NCBI GenBank assembly: GCA_905372265.1
Contig: CAJPOL010000002.1
Span: 1 to 47,000, forward strand
Direction: 5' to 3'
Source: an uncultured Treponema sp.
Lineage (GTDB): Bacteria; Spirochaetota; Spirochaetia; Treponematales; Treponemataceae
Length of the DNA: 47,000 nucleotides
Shown here: positions 16,395-24,622 of the stretch, piece by piece
Layout: each line of letters opens with the position of its first letter
Position numbering within the stretch: position 1 is the stretch's first letter
The notes under the pieces: generated by a model
The model's input: the letters and a program-made list of their open reading frames with translations, nothing else
Told to the model about the DNA's origin: nothing
The model's database searches: none
Translations under genes and position numbers: made by a program

Positions 16395-17108
16395 TTATAA
16401 AAACGAGATGCGGGAAAACGGCCAGTAACGCAGCACGATACGGGCTTTAATATGCGTATCCGCCTGTACCGGCCCCCACAATCGGGAATCGCCTGAAGCA
16501 ATTCTATTATCGCAGAGCACAAAATACTCATTATCTTTAAGAGTAATTTGAGGATAAGTACCCGAAAAAGGTAATGCCGTGTCCCAGTTCTCAGGCAAAT
16601 CTTCTATCCGCACATTATAATCGATATTGCTTACTTCAAACTCCGTCAAAAAATGATTATTCCCGCTGTTTTTAATGTGCAGAACAAAAGCATCCATATA
16701 AATAGTATCGCCGGGTACTCCGACAATACGACGCACAAATGGTTTCGCATAGGACGGCGAGTCGTTTTTAAAGGGGACAATCAGCTGAAAAGTCAAAAAA
16801 GAAACCGCATGTTGTATCGATTGCTTTAATAGCCCTAATTTCTCTTTTTTAAGCGGCTCCACAACTACCAGCGTACCCCGCTCCAGATGCTGCTGTTTTG
16901 AATACAGCGGATTGGTGATGATCATATCGCCTGCTGTAAGCGTCGGCTGCATCGTCTCCGCCTGTATGCGGTACGTTGTTACAATATATGAACCGATAAG
17001 CTGTCTGATGATAAACACTAAAAGAATAACTAAAAAAATATGCAGTATTTTAAAGCGGACATTCCGCCGCTCGGTATATGAGGCATATTTATAATGATCA
17101 AAAAGCAT
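16395..17108 (-). CDS. lepB: Signal peptidase I-like protein lacking the usual Ser/Lys pair
   Basis: A 237-residue S26-family protein with one membrane anchor (21-38) and the standard boxes: ETMQPTL (51-57, box B), VRRIVGVPGD (125-134, box D) and GDSRLWGPV near the C-terminus (box E). Signal peptidase I removes signal peptides on the outer face of the inner membrane. Here the residue in the position of the nucleophilic Ser (SMxPT) is Thr52, and the general-base Lys (KRxxGxPGD) is Arg126. Both codons were checked (ACG and CGT). The protein may be inactive, act with an unusual Thr, or use Lys122 nearby. A second, normal enzyme would be expected elsewhere. An AGGAA ribosome binding site precedes the ATG. 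Confidence 0.85.
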   Translation of the reverse strand: MLFDHYKYASYTERRNVRFKILHIFLVILLVFIIRQLIGSYIVTTYRIQAETMQPTLTAGDMIITNPLYSKQQHLERGTLVVVEPLKKEKLGLLKQSIQHAVSFLTFQLIVPFKNDSPSYAKPFVRRIVGVPGDTIYMDAFVLHIKNSGNNHFLTEFEVSNIDYNVRIEDLPENWDTALPFSGTYPQITLKDNEYFVLCDNRIASGDSRLWGPVQADTHIKARIVLRYWPFSRISFL

Positions 17109-17117
17109 CGCGTTCCT

Positions 17118-17146
17118 ACTCTATCATTTTGTCCATACGTTGACAA
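17118..17146 (-). promoter_or_regulatory. Predicted lepB promoter
   Basis: On the minus strand TTGTCA (17141-17146) is followed after 17 nt by TAGAGT (17118-17123), with the gene starting at 17108. Its -35 lies on the same palindromic bases as the smpB -35. Confidence 0.4.
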
Positions 17147-17167
17147 GTATTGTGCTATGAATATAAT
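17140..17167 (+). promoter_or_regulatory. Consensus smpB promoter adjoining the start codon
   Basis: TTGACA (17140-17145), 16-nt spacer and TATAAT (17162-17167), both perfect matches to the sigma-70 consensus. The smpB ATG begins only 6 nt after the -10, so transcription should start at or within a base or two of the ATG and the mRNA should be leaderless. Confidence 0.65.
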
Positions 17168-17173
17168 GGATTC

Positions 17174-17638
17174 ATGGACGGACAGGCAATAAAAATTATT
17201 GCAAAAAATAAAAAAGCGCATTTTAACTATACAATAGAAGAATCCGTTGAATGCGGTCTCGTACTGCAAGGAACCGAGATTAAATCGGTACGGGAAGGAC
17301 GCATCTCATTTCCCGACGCTTTTGCCGAAGTGATAAAGAATGAGGTATGGCTGAAAAACGTGCATATTGCAGAATATGTATATTCTTCCATATTTAACCA
17401 TGACCCTGACCGCCCTAAAAAGCTCTTATTGCATAAGGACGAAATTAAACGCTTGAGCCGCAAAGTTGAAGAGAAAGGCTATACGCTTATCCCGTTAGAA
17501 TTTTATTTGAAAAACGGACGGATAAAAATCAGACTTGGAATATGCAAGGGGAAAAAGCAGTTTGATAAACGGGCCGATATAAAAGAGCGCGATATAAAGC
17601 GGGACATGCAGCGGGAGTTACACCTTAAAAATCGGTGA
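17174..17638 (+). CDS. smpB: SsrA-binding protein SmpB
   Basis: A 154-residue partner of tmRNA that rescues stalled ribosomes. The family core is clear: IIAKNKKAHFNY near the start, LVLQGTEIKSVREGRISF, and a basic C-terminal tail starting at GKKQFDKR that inserts in the mRNA channel. Start 17174 gives the normal N-terminus; an ATG at 17150 lies upstream of the -10 box and would not be transcribed from the predicted promoter. No Shine-Dalgarno is seen. The tmRNA gene itself was not found in this window. Confidence 0.95.
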   Translation: MDGQAIKIIAKNKKAHFNYTIEESVECGLVLQGTEIKSVREGRISFPDAFAEVIKNEVWLKNVHIAEYVYSSIFNHDPDRPKKLLLHKDEIKRLSRKVEEKGYTLIPLEFYLKNGRIKIRLGICKGKKQFDKRADIKERDIKRDMQRELHLKNR

Positions 17639-17644
17639 TATAGG

Positions 17645-18496
17645 ATGAAAACGACCTTAAAAAAAGTGATGTATATACTTCTCATAGCACTGATAAGTAC
17701 AGGCTATCAAGTATGGGCTGCTTCGCGTGTCGCTGTGTATCACTTACAGGCGCCGACCATGAGCGATCAAACCGTCCAGTCAGTCGATAATTTGGTGTAT
17801 TCTTTTATTAAGGAATTGAAAAACTATTCTATTATTGATCTGCGTACGGAAACAGCGCCTCAGGTTTTTCCGCCGAATCTTGCAGCGGAATTTTTATTTT
17901 TCGGCGTTTTGGAAGAAGTTCCGCAAGGCATTAGACTTGAGCTTGTGCTGAAAGGACGGGAAAATCAGCTTACCCGTGTTATTTCAAAAGTGTATGACAA
18001 TCTCAATAAAATACTTTTAGATTCCCGCTTATTGGTTCTTAATCTTTTTGATTTTTCGGTTACATTGGAAAAGCTCGCCGATATGACATTGGAAGATGCG
18101 TCCGGCGCCGATTTAGAGCCTGTTGAGACCATTGATTCGCTTGCCGGCTCATGGAAGGGCGAAGGCGGATTAGACCGTGTTATGATATTGCGCGGCGGAC
18201 GCGGAATGGCGCTGTTTTCAAGCGGCGTTTCCGTTTCGCTTGAATTTAAAATAGAAAACGGATACCTGCTCGTTACTCAGAAAGGCGCTTTGCAGCCCCG
18301 TCAATTCCTTAATCTGCCGGACAGCATTGCAAAAGAAGCGACACAAAAAGTTCAGCCGCCGCGCTGGCGGTTCCTTGTTTCCGCCGATAAAAAAATGCTC
18401 TCAGGGACAAAGGTTGATGCACAGATACGGTACAACGACAGCAGCATTATCGATATTCAGTATGAAACCGCCGATGTCGAATGGCTGCGGGACTGA
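17645..18496 (+). CDS. Secreted TolB-N/CsgG-like protein of unknown function
   Basis: A 283-residue protein with a clear Sec signal peptide (basic MKTTLKK, hydrophobic core, AXA-type end at about residue 26). The mature N-terminal part (SRVAVYHLQAP ... VYSFIKELKNYSIIDL) looks like the small alpha/beta domain of TolB/CsgG-type periplasmic proteins. The second half (from about 165) is rich in beta strands and may be a lipocalin-like barrel. It lies 6 nt after smpB, and its stop overlaps the next start (TGATG). No catalytic motif is visible. Confidence 0.65.
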   Translation: MKTTLKKVMYILLIALISTGYQVWAASRVAVYHLQAPTMSDQTVQSVDNLVYSFIKELKNYSIIDLRTETAPQVFPPNLAAEFLFFGVLEEVPQGIRLELVLKGRENQLTRVISKVYDNLNKILLDSRLLVLNLFDFSVTLEKLADMTLEDASGADLEPVETIDSLAGSWKGEGGLDRVMILRGGRGMALFSSGVSVSLEFKIENGYLLVTQKGALQPRQFLNLPDSIAKEATQKVQPPRWRFLVSADKKMLSGTKVDAQIRYNDSSIIDIQYETADVEWLRD

Positions 18497-20613
18497 TGCC
18501 GTATTATGATGAACCTGAACAGCACCACGACTTTCTCAACCCCGATGAGATAGCAGGGTATCTTGAAGAGACAGGCAGTTTTGCCTCTTTCTTTGATCAC
18601 TATGAAGAGCGTCCTCCTCAGCTTGCGTTGGTGCGTGCACTGTGCCGGTGTTTTAATGATCGTGCCGTCGGAGTATTTGAAGCCGGTACCGGAGTAGGCA
18701 AGAGCCTCGCATACCTGTTGCCTGCTTTTGAGTGGGCGCGTAAAAATAAAACGCGGGTTGTTATCTCAACAGGTACTATCAACTTACAGCATCAGCTCAT
18801 TGAAAAAGACGTACCCGATGCGTTAAAGATTTTACAGAAAAGCGCTGACGGTCTGCAAGCGGTACTCGTAAAGGGAAGGCAAAACTATGTCTGCTTACGG
18901 CGGCTGATGCAGACCGTGCAGGAACCGGATCTGTTCGGCCAAGAAACGGAGGAGCTTAAAAGAATTCACACATGGGCGCAAACCGGTAAAGAAGGCAGTA
19001 AATCCGAGCTGCCGTTTGTACCGGCAGGAAGCCTATGGGCGAAAGTCTGCTCCGAACCGGATAACTGTTTAGCGCAGCGCTGTTCATTTTATGACAGCTG
19101 CTTTGTCATGCAGATGAAAAAAAAGGCGGAGAAAGCAGCTCTGCTGATCGTGAATCACCACCTCTTGTTTGCCGATCTTGCAAGCCGGTATGAAAGCTCA
19201 AGCTATGAGACAACAGCCGTCCTTCCCTCTTTCAAAGCGGTTATTTTTGACGAAGCGCATACAATTGAAGACGCTGCGAGGGGCTTTTTTTCGCGAATGT
19301 TCTCACGGTTTGAACTGAACCGCTTCATTATGTCCCTTTCACGGATAAGAAAGCGGAAAGATGTCGGCTGTCTCGGAAAAATCACCGCCGTTTCCACAAA
19401 AGCGGAGCTTTTACCGGAAATTATGGATTATCTGGCAAAAACCCAAGCCGCTTTCTCCCTGTTGGAAGCGCGTGCATGTGCATTTTGCGGTAAGGCAGCC
19501 TCTTTGAGTTTTACGCAAGCCCCTCCGCCCCGTGTAAATGAGCTCCTTTCGGCATGTAAAGACTTTTACACTGTGCTGCAAGCGCTTACCGTTAAGTTGG
19601 GGACGCTGATAGCGAATGCCGATGCACAGGATTCTACGGTCTACGAAGAAGCAATCCGCGAAGGAGCTCTAACACTGCATCGTTTACAGGACATTGTGGA
19701 GACGCTTGAGCATTTTTTCAGGTGGCGGGAACTGCCCGAGCAGGTGTTCTGGATTGAAAAGGTGCAAACAGCCGGAGGCGAATTTCCCCGTTTTAATCAG
19801 ACACCGATCGATCTTTCGGGGCGTTTAAGACAGGCAGTGTTCGCTCCTTTCGAGACCGTGATTGCCCTTTCCGCAACGTTGAAAATCGGATCAAGTTTTT
19901 CGTTCTGGCTTGGACGGGTAGGACTGCTTTCCTTTTCCGAGAAGACCGTGCAGACAGCTTCATTTGAATCCCCATTTCCATATGAAAGGAATGTGCTGCT
20001 GAATATTCCGACGGACGCTCCGTTGCCGGATGACGATTCGTTTCAAGATTTTGTTAATACCGCCGTTGCCGAGCTTATTGAAATGACCGGCGGGAAAACA
20101 CTTGTCCTTTTCACATCGTATGAATCTCTGGTAAAGGCGTGCGCATGGACACGGAACCGGTTACCGGAAATGGAAATATTACAGCAGGGAGAAGCCGACC
20201 GTATGCAGCTTTTGAACGCTTTTAAGGAACATATTGAAAGCAGTCTCTTTGCTACGGCGTCCTTTTGGGCAGGCATCGATGTCCCCGGCGAATCTCTCAG
20301 CCATGTTATTCTTGTAAAACTGCCCTTTTCCGTGCCGAGCGACCCGTTATTCCGCGCCCGTGCGGATGCGATTGAGGCAAAAGGCGGCAGTTCGTTTATG
20401 CAGCTCAGCGTCCCTGAAGCCGTTATACAGTTCCGGCAAGGGTTCGGACGGCTGATGCGGTCTCAAAGCGATAGAGGTATCGTAACGCTTCTGGATAAAC
20501 GAGTTTTGACTAAACAATACGGCAGAATTTTTATAGAAAGTATTCCTCAAACAAAGCAATGCTTTGCATCTTTACAAGAAATAGTATATACTGTCGAAAA
20601 TTTTTTATATTAA
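18496..20613 (+). CDS. dinG: DinG/XPD-family ATP-dependent helicase
   Basis: A 705-residue superfamily 2 helicase. Walker A AGTGVGKS lies at 63-70, the DEAH box at about 253-256, and motif VI at QGFGRLMRSQSDRG near the end. Four cysteines between the motifs (one in YVCLRR, then C-x5-C-x2... in NCLAQRCSFYDSC) fit the iron-sulfur domain of XPD/DinG. No N-terminal exonuclease is attached. DinG-type enzymes unwind 5'-to-3' and resolve R-loops or forks. The start is taken at 18496, where ATG overlaps the previous stop (TGATG); an in-frame ATG 15 nt earlier is less likely. Confidence 0.9.
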   Translation: MPYYDEPEQHHDFLNPDEIAGYLEETGSFASFFDHYEERPPQLALVRALCRCFNDRAVGVFEAGTGVGKSLAYLLPAFEWARKNKTRVVISTGTINLQHQLIEKDVPDALKILQKSADGLQAVLVKGRQNYVCLRRLMQTVQEPDLFGQETEELKRIHTWAQTGKEGSKSELPFVPAGSLWAKVCSEPDNCLAQRCSFYDSCFVMQMKKKAEKAALLIVNHHLLFADLASRYESSSYETTAVLPSFKAVIFDEAHTIEDAARGFFSRMFSRFELNRFIMSLSRIRKRKDVGCLGKITAVSTKAELLPEIMDYLAKTQAAFSLLEARACAFCGKAASLSFTQAPPPRVNELLSACKDFYTVLQALTVKLGTLIANADAQDSTVYEEAIREGALTLHRLQDIVETLEHFFRWRELPEQVFWIEKVQTAGGEFPRFNQTPIDLSGRLRQAVFAPFETVIALSATLKIGSSFSFWLGRVGLLSFSEKTVQTASFESPFPYERNVLLNIPTDAPLPDDDSFQDFVNTAVAELIEMTGGKTLVLFTSYESLVKACAWTRNRLPEMEILQQGEADRMQLLNAFKEHIESSLFATASFWAGIDVPGESLSHVILVKLPFSVPSDPLFRARADAIEAKGGSSFMQLSVPEAVIQFRQGFGRLMRSQSDRGIVTLLDKRVLTKQYGRIFIESIPQTKQCFASLQEIVYTVENFLY

Positions 20614-20623
20614 CGGAGTTTAT

Positions 20624-21379
20624 ATGCTTGCGGCTTTTTGTATATTGTGTTGTATGGTCTCGGTTGCGGGATATGCGCTGCTGAACCGTATCGCGTATGC
20701 GCTGTACCGCCCTCTCTGCAAAAAAATCAATACCCATCTGTATTTTGTTACCCCGCGTCATGTTTTTTCCATTTTTTCAGCATATATGAAATTTCGTTTT
20801 GCGGGAGACTATACTCATATATCCGAGCTGCCTGAGCAATATCTGTTACTCTCAAATCACCAAAGCCTTTTGGATATTGTCGTATATGTGCGGTATATCG
20901 ATGGAGGACGGTTGCGCTTTGTTGCAAAAAAAGAGCTTTCATACGGTATTCCGCTGGTTTCGGTTATACTGAAAAGCGATCAGCACTGTCTGGTACAGCG
21001 GACGGGCAGTCCGAGCCAAGCTATGAATGCCGTTGATCTGTTTGCAAAACGGGTTATCAAAAACAACTGGATACCGGTTCTGTTTCCTGAGGGTACCCGT
21101 TCAAAAACAGGAGCGCTTGGGACTTTTCATTCCGCCGGATTTAGGCGCCTCATCTCAAAAGCGCCGATGCCGGTTGCCGTTGCTGCCGTCGATGGAGGAT
21201 GGGCGATTTCTTCGATGCGGCAGATAAGAAAAAACTTAAAAAACGGCGCCTACCGTGTCAAAATACTGAAAGTTTATCCGACGCCTACGACAAAAGAAGA
21301 GCAGTTAAAAATATTGCAGGAAGGAAAAGAGCTCATCCAGCAGCAGTTGGATATATGGCGGAGCAATCCGCAGGCGTAA
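20624..21379 (+). CDS. plsC: 1-acyl-sn-glycerol-3-phosphate acyltransferase
   Basis: A 251-residue inner-membrane enzyme that adds the second acyl chain to make phosphatidic acid. The HX4D motif is NHQSLLD (His79, Asp84) and the substrate motif is FPEGTRS near 146-152. One or two hydrophobic segments lie in the first 30 residues. An ACGGAG ribosome binding site precedes the ATG. It follows dinG by 10 nt and is probably cotranscribed. Confidence 0.93.
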   Translation: MLAAFCILCCMVSVAGYALLNRIAYALYRPLCKKINTHLYFVTPRHVFSIFSAYMKFRFAGDYTHISELPEQYLLLSNHQSLLDIVVYVRYIDGGRLRFVAKKELSYGIPLVSVILKSDQHCLVQRTGSPSQAMNAVDLFAKRVIKNNWIPVLFPEGTRSKTGALGTFHSAGFRRLISKAPMPVAVAAVDGGWAISSMRQIRKNLKNGAYRVKILKVYPTPTTKEEQLKILQEGKELIQQQLDIWRSNPQA

Positions 21380-21403
21380 AGCGCCGGCACCTCATAAATA
21401 AGT

Positions 21404-21507
21404 ATGGGAACTTCTAAAAACATCAAACCTATCGGCTTGTTCTGTAAGGAAATGATTTATCATATCCGCTAAAGCGGATTGCGAATCGGTTTTTAGAAGA
21501 TGCCCAT
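21404..21507. repeat. Second MITE-like inverted-repeat element
   Basis: ATGGGAACTTCTAAAAAC (21404-21421) and its near inverse at 21489-21507 (gaps of one or two bases) border a 104-bp segment. A small perfect hairpin, ATCCGC-TAAA-GCGGAT (21464-21479), lies inside. No coding capacity. The 21380-21525 gap contains nothing else apart from an AGGA ribosome binding site for the next gene. Confidence 0.5.
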
Positions 21508-21525
21508 ATGCAATAGGACTAAGAA

Positions 21526-21918
21526 TTGGAAAAGCAGGTTATTATTGAATTTTTAACGGAACATTGGGATACCTTTATTGCATTTCTTGCAGGTGATACA
21601 AGCGCCGGTTTAACGGATGAAATACCTGAGCAGTGCTACCGGTTTGCGGAGCTGCTGTCTCATGCGATTGCGTCATATAAGAAAAAGAAAGCGTTTGAAA
21701 GAAAGGCCGGTTGTGAAATCTGTCCCGGTGAGGGCTTACTCGGAAAAGCATGCCGGTTACGGCAGCACAGTTCCGCACCGCTGAATGATGCCGATAGCTC
21801 CATCATTACTCAAAACGGATTGTTTGTAATTAAACAGCAAAAAGATTGTAAGCAGCTGGACACAGCCTTTCAAAGCCTCGTCGATTCGGTATTGGACAGG
21901 GACAGCGGTAATAACTAG
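21526..21918 (+). CDS. Small protein of unknown function with a CxxC pair
   Basis: A 130-residue protein started by TTG; an in-frame stop lies 6 nt upstream, so no longer start exists, and AGGA (21515-21518) is well spaced. It has no signal peptide or membrane segment. A cluster of cysteines (CEIC and a later Cys in KACRL) could bind a metal. It sits alone between an inverted-repeat element and a palindromic repeat. I do not recognise a family. Confidence 0.55.
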   Translation: MEKQVIIEFLTEHWDTFIAFLAGDTSAGLTDEIPEQCYRFAELLSHAIASYKKKKAFERKAGCEICPGEGLLGKACRLRQHSSAPLNDADSSIITQNGLFVIKQQKDCKQLDTAFQSLVDSVLDRDSGNN

Positions 21919-21933
21919 GCTGTTTTTATTCAT

Positions 21934-21960
21934 ACTACCCGGCGCTCTGCATCGGGGTAT
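21934..21960. repeat. Palindromic intergenic repeat, copy 4
   Basis: TACCCGGCGC (21936-21945) and GCATCGGGGTA (21949-21959) form an imperfect stem of the same family as the copies at 164, 234 and 5296. It sits between two convergent genes. Confidence 0.45.
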
Positions 21961-22023
21961 GTTGATTTTTGATAATAGTGATGAATATTTTCGCGGCGGT
22001 ATCAACATTGAGAAATGCTTTAA

Positions 22024-22953
22024 TTAATTTAAAGCAACTTCTTTGACTAGTATGTCTGTATTTTTATAATACTCCTCCACTGCAGCCTCACTGCTCAATC
22101 CGTTTGCTGCGCCGTTACACCGGATTTTTAACGCTGCAAACACTTCCGCCCGTGTCAATGATTCTATTGCCGCGTATCCTTTCAAATAATAATGAATAAA
22201 ACACGAAAACAGTGCATCGCCCGCGCCGAGCGTATTGACCACCGTATCGACCGGAACAGCCTCAAGGTGGTATATCCTATTTTCAGACCGCTCATATAAC
22301 AGCGCTCCTTTCCGGCCAAGTCCGATTACAATAATCTTTGCTGCATACTTCGCTTTCAATTCAAGCATGAATACTCCGGCATCACAGGGCAACTGCTCAT
22401 CACTCAAAAATAAAATATCCGCATATTCCATAAATTCTTTGTTGTATGAATCATCACTGGCTTGTAACACATGTACATCGCTTGCAATTAATTTTCCCAT
22501 CTGCTTTACTTTTTTTAACAGCGAACGGTTAAAATTGACATTACATAAGACCACCGCATCGCTTTCCTTCAACGCCGTTTCCAGCTTAATATAGTCCATG
22601 CTCTTGTCTTGAATATCTTTCAAATCACAATATATTTGCCTTCTACCCTCTTCATCATACAAAGCAACCGTAACGGGCGTCTGTTGCAACTCACGGTACA
22701 TAAACCGGTTTGTTATTCTTTCATGTTCCAGTTTTGATAAAATCCGGTTTCCTTCTTCATCTTCACCGATAAAAGATGCTATTTGTACCGTATCCCCCAA
22801 TACCGAAAGCGCTTTTCCGACATTATATGCTACCCCTGAAACCTCCGATTGTACACCGAAAAAAGGATAGTCAATGGGATAATACTCAATCGGAAACTTC
22901 CTCACCTTGAGTGTTGTTTCAATATTAATTAAACCTGATACGGTTATTCTCAT
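22024..22953 (-). CDS. PfkB-family carbohydrate kinase
   Basis: A 309-residue cytoplasmic sugar or nucleoside kinase. The PfkB signature NTLGAGDALF near residue 240 carries the catalytic Asp, and the N-terminal SGLINIETTL plus GVAYNVGKALSVLG give the substrate-binding face. The exact substrate (ribose, fructose phosphate, nucleoside or other) cannot be read. An AAGGAAG ribosome binding site is 10 nt before the ATG. It diverges from neuB across a 113-nt gap. Confidence 0.85.
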   Translation of the reverse strand: MRITVSGLINIETTLKVRKFPIEYYPIDYPFFGVQSEVSGVAYNVGKALSVLGDTVQIASFIGEDEEGNRILSKLEHERITNRFMYRELQQTPVTVALYDEEGRRQIYCDLKDIQDKSMDYIKLETALKESDAVVLCNVNFNRSLLKKVKQMGKLIASDVHVLQASDDSYNKEFMEYADILFLSDEQLPCDAGVFMLELKAKYAAKIIVIGLGRKGALLYERSENRIYHLEAVPVDTVVNTLGAGDALFSCFIHYYLKGYAAIESLTRAEVFAALKIRCNGAANGLSSEAAVEEYYKNTDILVKEVALN

Positions 22954-23052
22954 TTTCTATTACTTCCTTCTACAGTCTTTCAAAATCGGTGTTTAAGCGC
23001 AAGCCGCTCTGATATATTACACCTCATCATATACAGAACGCTGTTTTTTGAC

Positions 23053-23058
23053 TATACT
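23053..23058 (+). promoter_or_regulatory. Predicted neuB -10 box close to the start codon
   Basis: TATACT ends 8 nt before the neuB ATG at 23067. A weak -35 (TATACA) lies 17 nt upstream. No ribosome binding site is visible between, so the leader would be about 2 nt or absent. Confidence 0.3.
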
Positions 23059-23066
23059 ACGGCCTT

Positions 23067-24209
23067 ATGAAGAATGCGTTTAAGGCAGCGGGGCGGTGTT
23101 TTTCGCAAAAAGACGGAATACTCGTCATCGCAGAAATCGGAACCGGCCATAATGGGGATATATGCAAAGCGAAAGAGCTCATTGCAGCGGCAAAGGAAAG
23201 CGGCGCGGATGCGGTAAAATTTCAAATTGTGTATGCCGATGAAATCTTACATCCCAATACCGGCTTCGTCGATTTGCCGGGCGGCAAGATTCCGTTATAT
23301 GAACGGTTTAAAGAATTGGAATGTGCTCCCGATTTTTATGCAGAACTGGCGCAGTATACAAAAAAAGTAGGCATCCTTTTCTCCGCCTCAGCATTCGGTC
23401 TGCGGTCAGCGGAAGAACTGCGGCAGTTGAACCCTGCCTTTATAAAAATAGCGTCTCCCGAACTCAATCATTTTCCGCTTTTGAAAAAAGCGGCTTCGTT
23501 TCACCTTCCGGTTATTCTTTCAAGCGGGGTATCGCGGCTCGGCGATATTGAAAATGCATTTGACTGCTTGGAAGCTGCGGGCTTACCGCCCGATAACTGC
23601 GCTTTGCTGCACTGCATTACCGCCTATCCGGCGCCTGAAACGGAGTATAATACAGCGGTACTGCATCCGCTTGCAACGCTTTTTAACTGTGCCGCCGGTA
23701 TCAGCGACCATTCCCTTGATCCTGCCGCAGTCCCCATTGCAGGCCTTTTAAGCGGGGCGTGTATAATAGAAAAGCATATTTGCCTTTCGCGCAAGGACTC
23801 CGGATTGGATGATCCTGTTGCCTTAGAGCCGTCTCAATTTTTGCGTATGACCGCTCTTCTGCGGGCTTTGAATGGAAAAACGGAAGATGAAGTGTTTGCG
23901 GCAGCTCAAGAGTACGGATATTCAAAAACATTTTTACGCAGTATTATCGGTACGGGTGAAAAACGGCTTGCTCCGGCGGAAAAACAGAATTACGGCAGAA
24001 CAAACCGTTCGCTGCATTATGTGACGGATTTAGCCGCCGGTTCCGTGCTGAAAGAAAGCGATATAGCGATCCTCCGTACCGAAAAAACATTACGCCCGGG
24101 AGAAAGTCCTGCACTGCTGCCGCACTTTATCGGCGCCGTATTACAGCAGGATGTTGCCGGCGGCGAGGGTGCGCTCTTTGGCGACATTATAAGGAAAGAC
24201 ATGCAATGA
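23067..24209 (+). CDS. neuB: NeuB/SpsE-family N-acylneuraminate synthase
   Basis: A 380-residue enzyme that condenses phosphoenolpyruvate with an N-acyl-hexosamine to make a nonulosonic (sialic-type) acid. The barrel begins with VIAEIGTGHNGD and contains SGADAVKFQ, FSASAFG and the EKHICLSRKDSGLDDPVAL segment with substrate and metal contacts. A C-terminal SAF (antifreeze-like) domain spans about 315-380, beginning at NRSLHYVTDLAAGSVL. The exact product (Neu5Ac, legionaminic or pseudaminic acid) is open, since no other gene of that pathway is nearby. It overlaps the J-domain gene by 4 nt. Confidence 0.9.
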   Translation: MKNAFKAAGRCFSQKDGILVIAEIGTGHNGDICKAKELIAAAKESGADAVKFQIVYADEILHPNTGFVDLPGGKIPLYERFKELECAPDFYAELAQYTKKVGILFSASAFGLRSAEELRQLNPAFIKIASPELNHFPLLKKAASFHLPVILSSGVSRLGDIENAFDCLEAAGLPPDNCALLHCITAYPAPETEYNTAVLHPLATLFNCAAGISDHSLDPAAVPIAGLLSGACIIEKHICLSRKDSGLDDPVALEPSQFLRMTALLRALNGKTEDEVFAAAQEYGYSKTFLRSIIGTGEKRLAPAEKQNYGRTNRSLHYVTDLAAGSVLKESDIAILRTEKTLRPGESPALLPHFIGAVLQQDVAGGEGALFGDIIRKDMQ

Positions 24210-24622
24210 GTGATTATTACGATACATTAGGAACTATTTTACGCGATAAACTGGGGACGGGTGAAGATCCGTTTGCTCATACCGGAGAGCGCCGGCAAAA
24301 AAACTACCGGTCTGAAGCGCATAAGAAAGAGCGCTGTACCCCGTTCCTGCAAGAGGTTGACCCGAACACGGAACCGATCAGGGTACCGACTCCGGCCGCA
24401 TTAGCGGAAGATTTTGCCGTTTTGCATGTTTTACCGGGTATGCCGCTTGACGATTGCAAACGGGCATGGAAACAATTACTAAAAAAATACCATCCTGATT
24501 TTATTACCGATACGGAGGAACAGCAAAAGGCTGCCTCAGTAGTCAGAAGAATTAACCGTTCCTATAAACGTATTGAAACATGGTTCTCAACGGGTAAAGT
24601 GCAGGATTATGATACTTTATGA
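24206..24622 (+). CDS. Small J-domain protein
   Basis: A 138-residue protein whose C-terminal 75 residues form a J-domain, with the HPD tripeptide in KKYHPDF preceded by a basic helix II (KRAWKQLLKKY). The N-terminal half is polar and probably disordered. J-domains stimulate DnaK ATPase; the lack of the zinc and substrate domains of DnaJ makes it a specialised type III co-chaperone. It overlaps neuB and the following gene by 4 nt each (ATGA), so all three are probably translated in step. Confidence 0.8.
   Translation: MSDYYDTLGTILRDKLGTGEDPFAHTGERRQKNYRSEAHKKERCTPFLQEVDPNTEPIRVPTPAALAEDFAVLHVLPGMPLDDCKRAWKQLLKKYHPDFITDTEEQQKAASVVRRINRSYKRIETWFSTGKVQDYDTL

Noticed and set aside
17109..17173. 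tmRNA (ssrA) next to smpB
   Set aside because: The gap is only 65 nt and holds two promoters; no tmRNA-like sequence is visible anywhere in the window.
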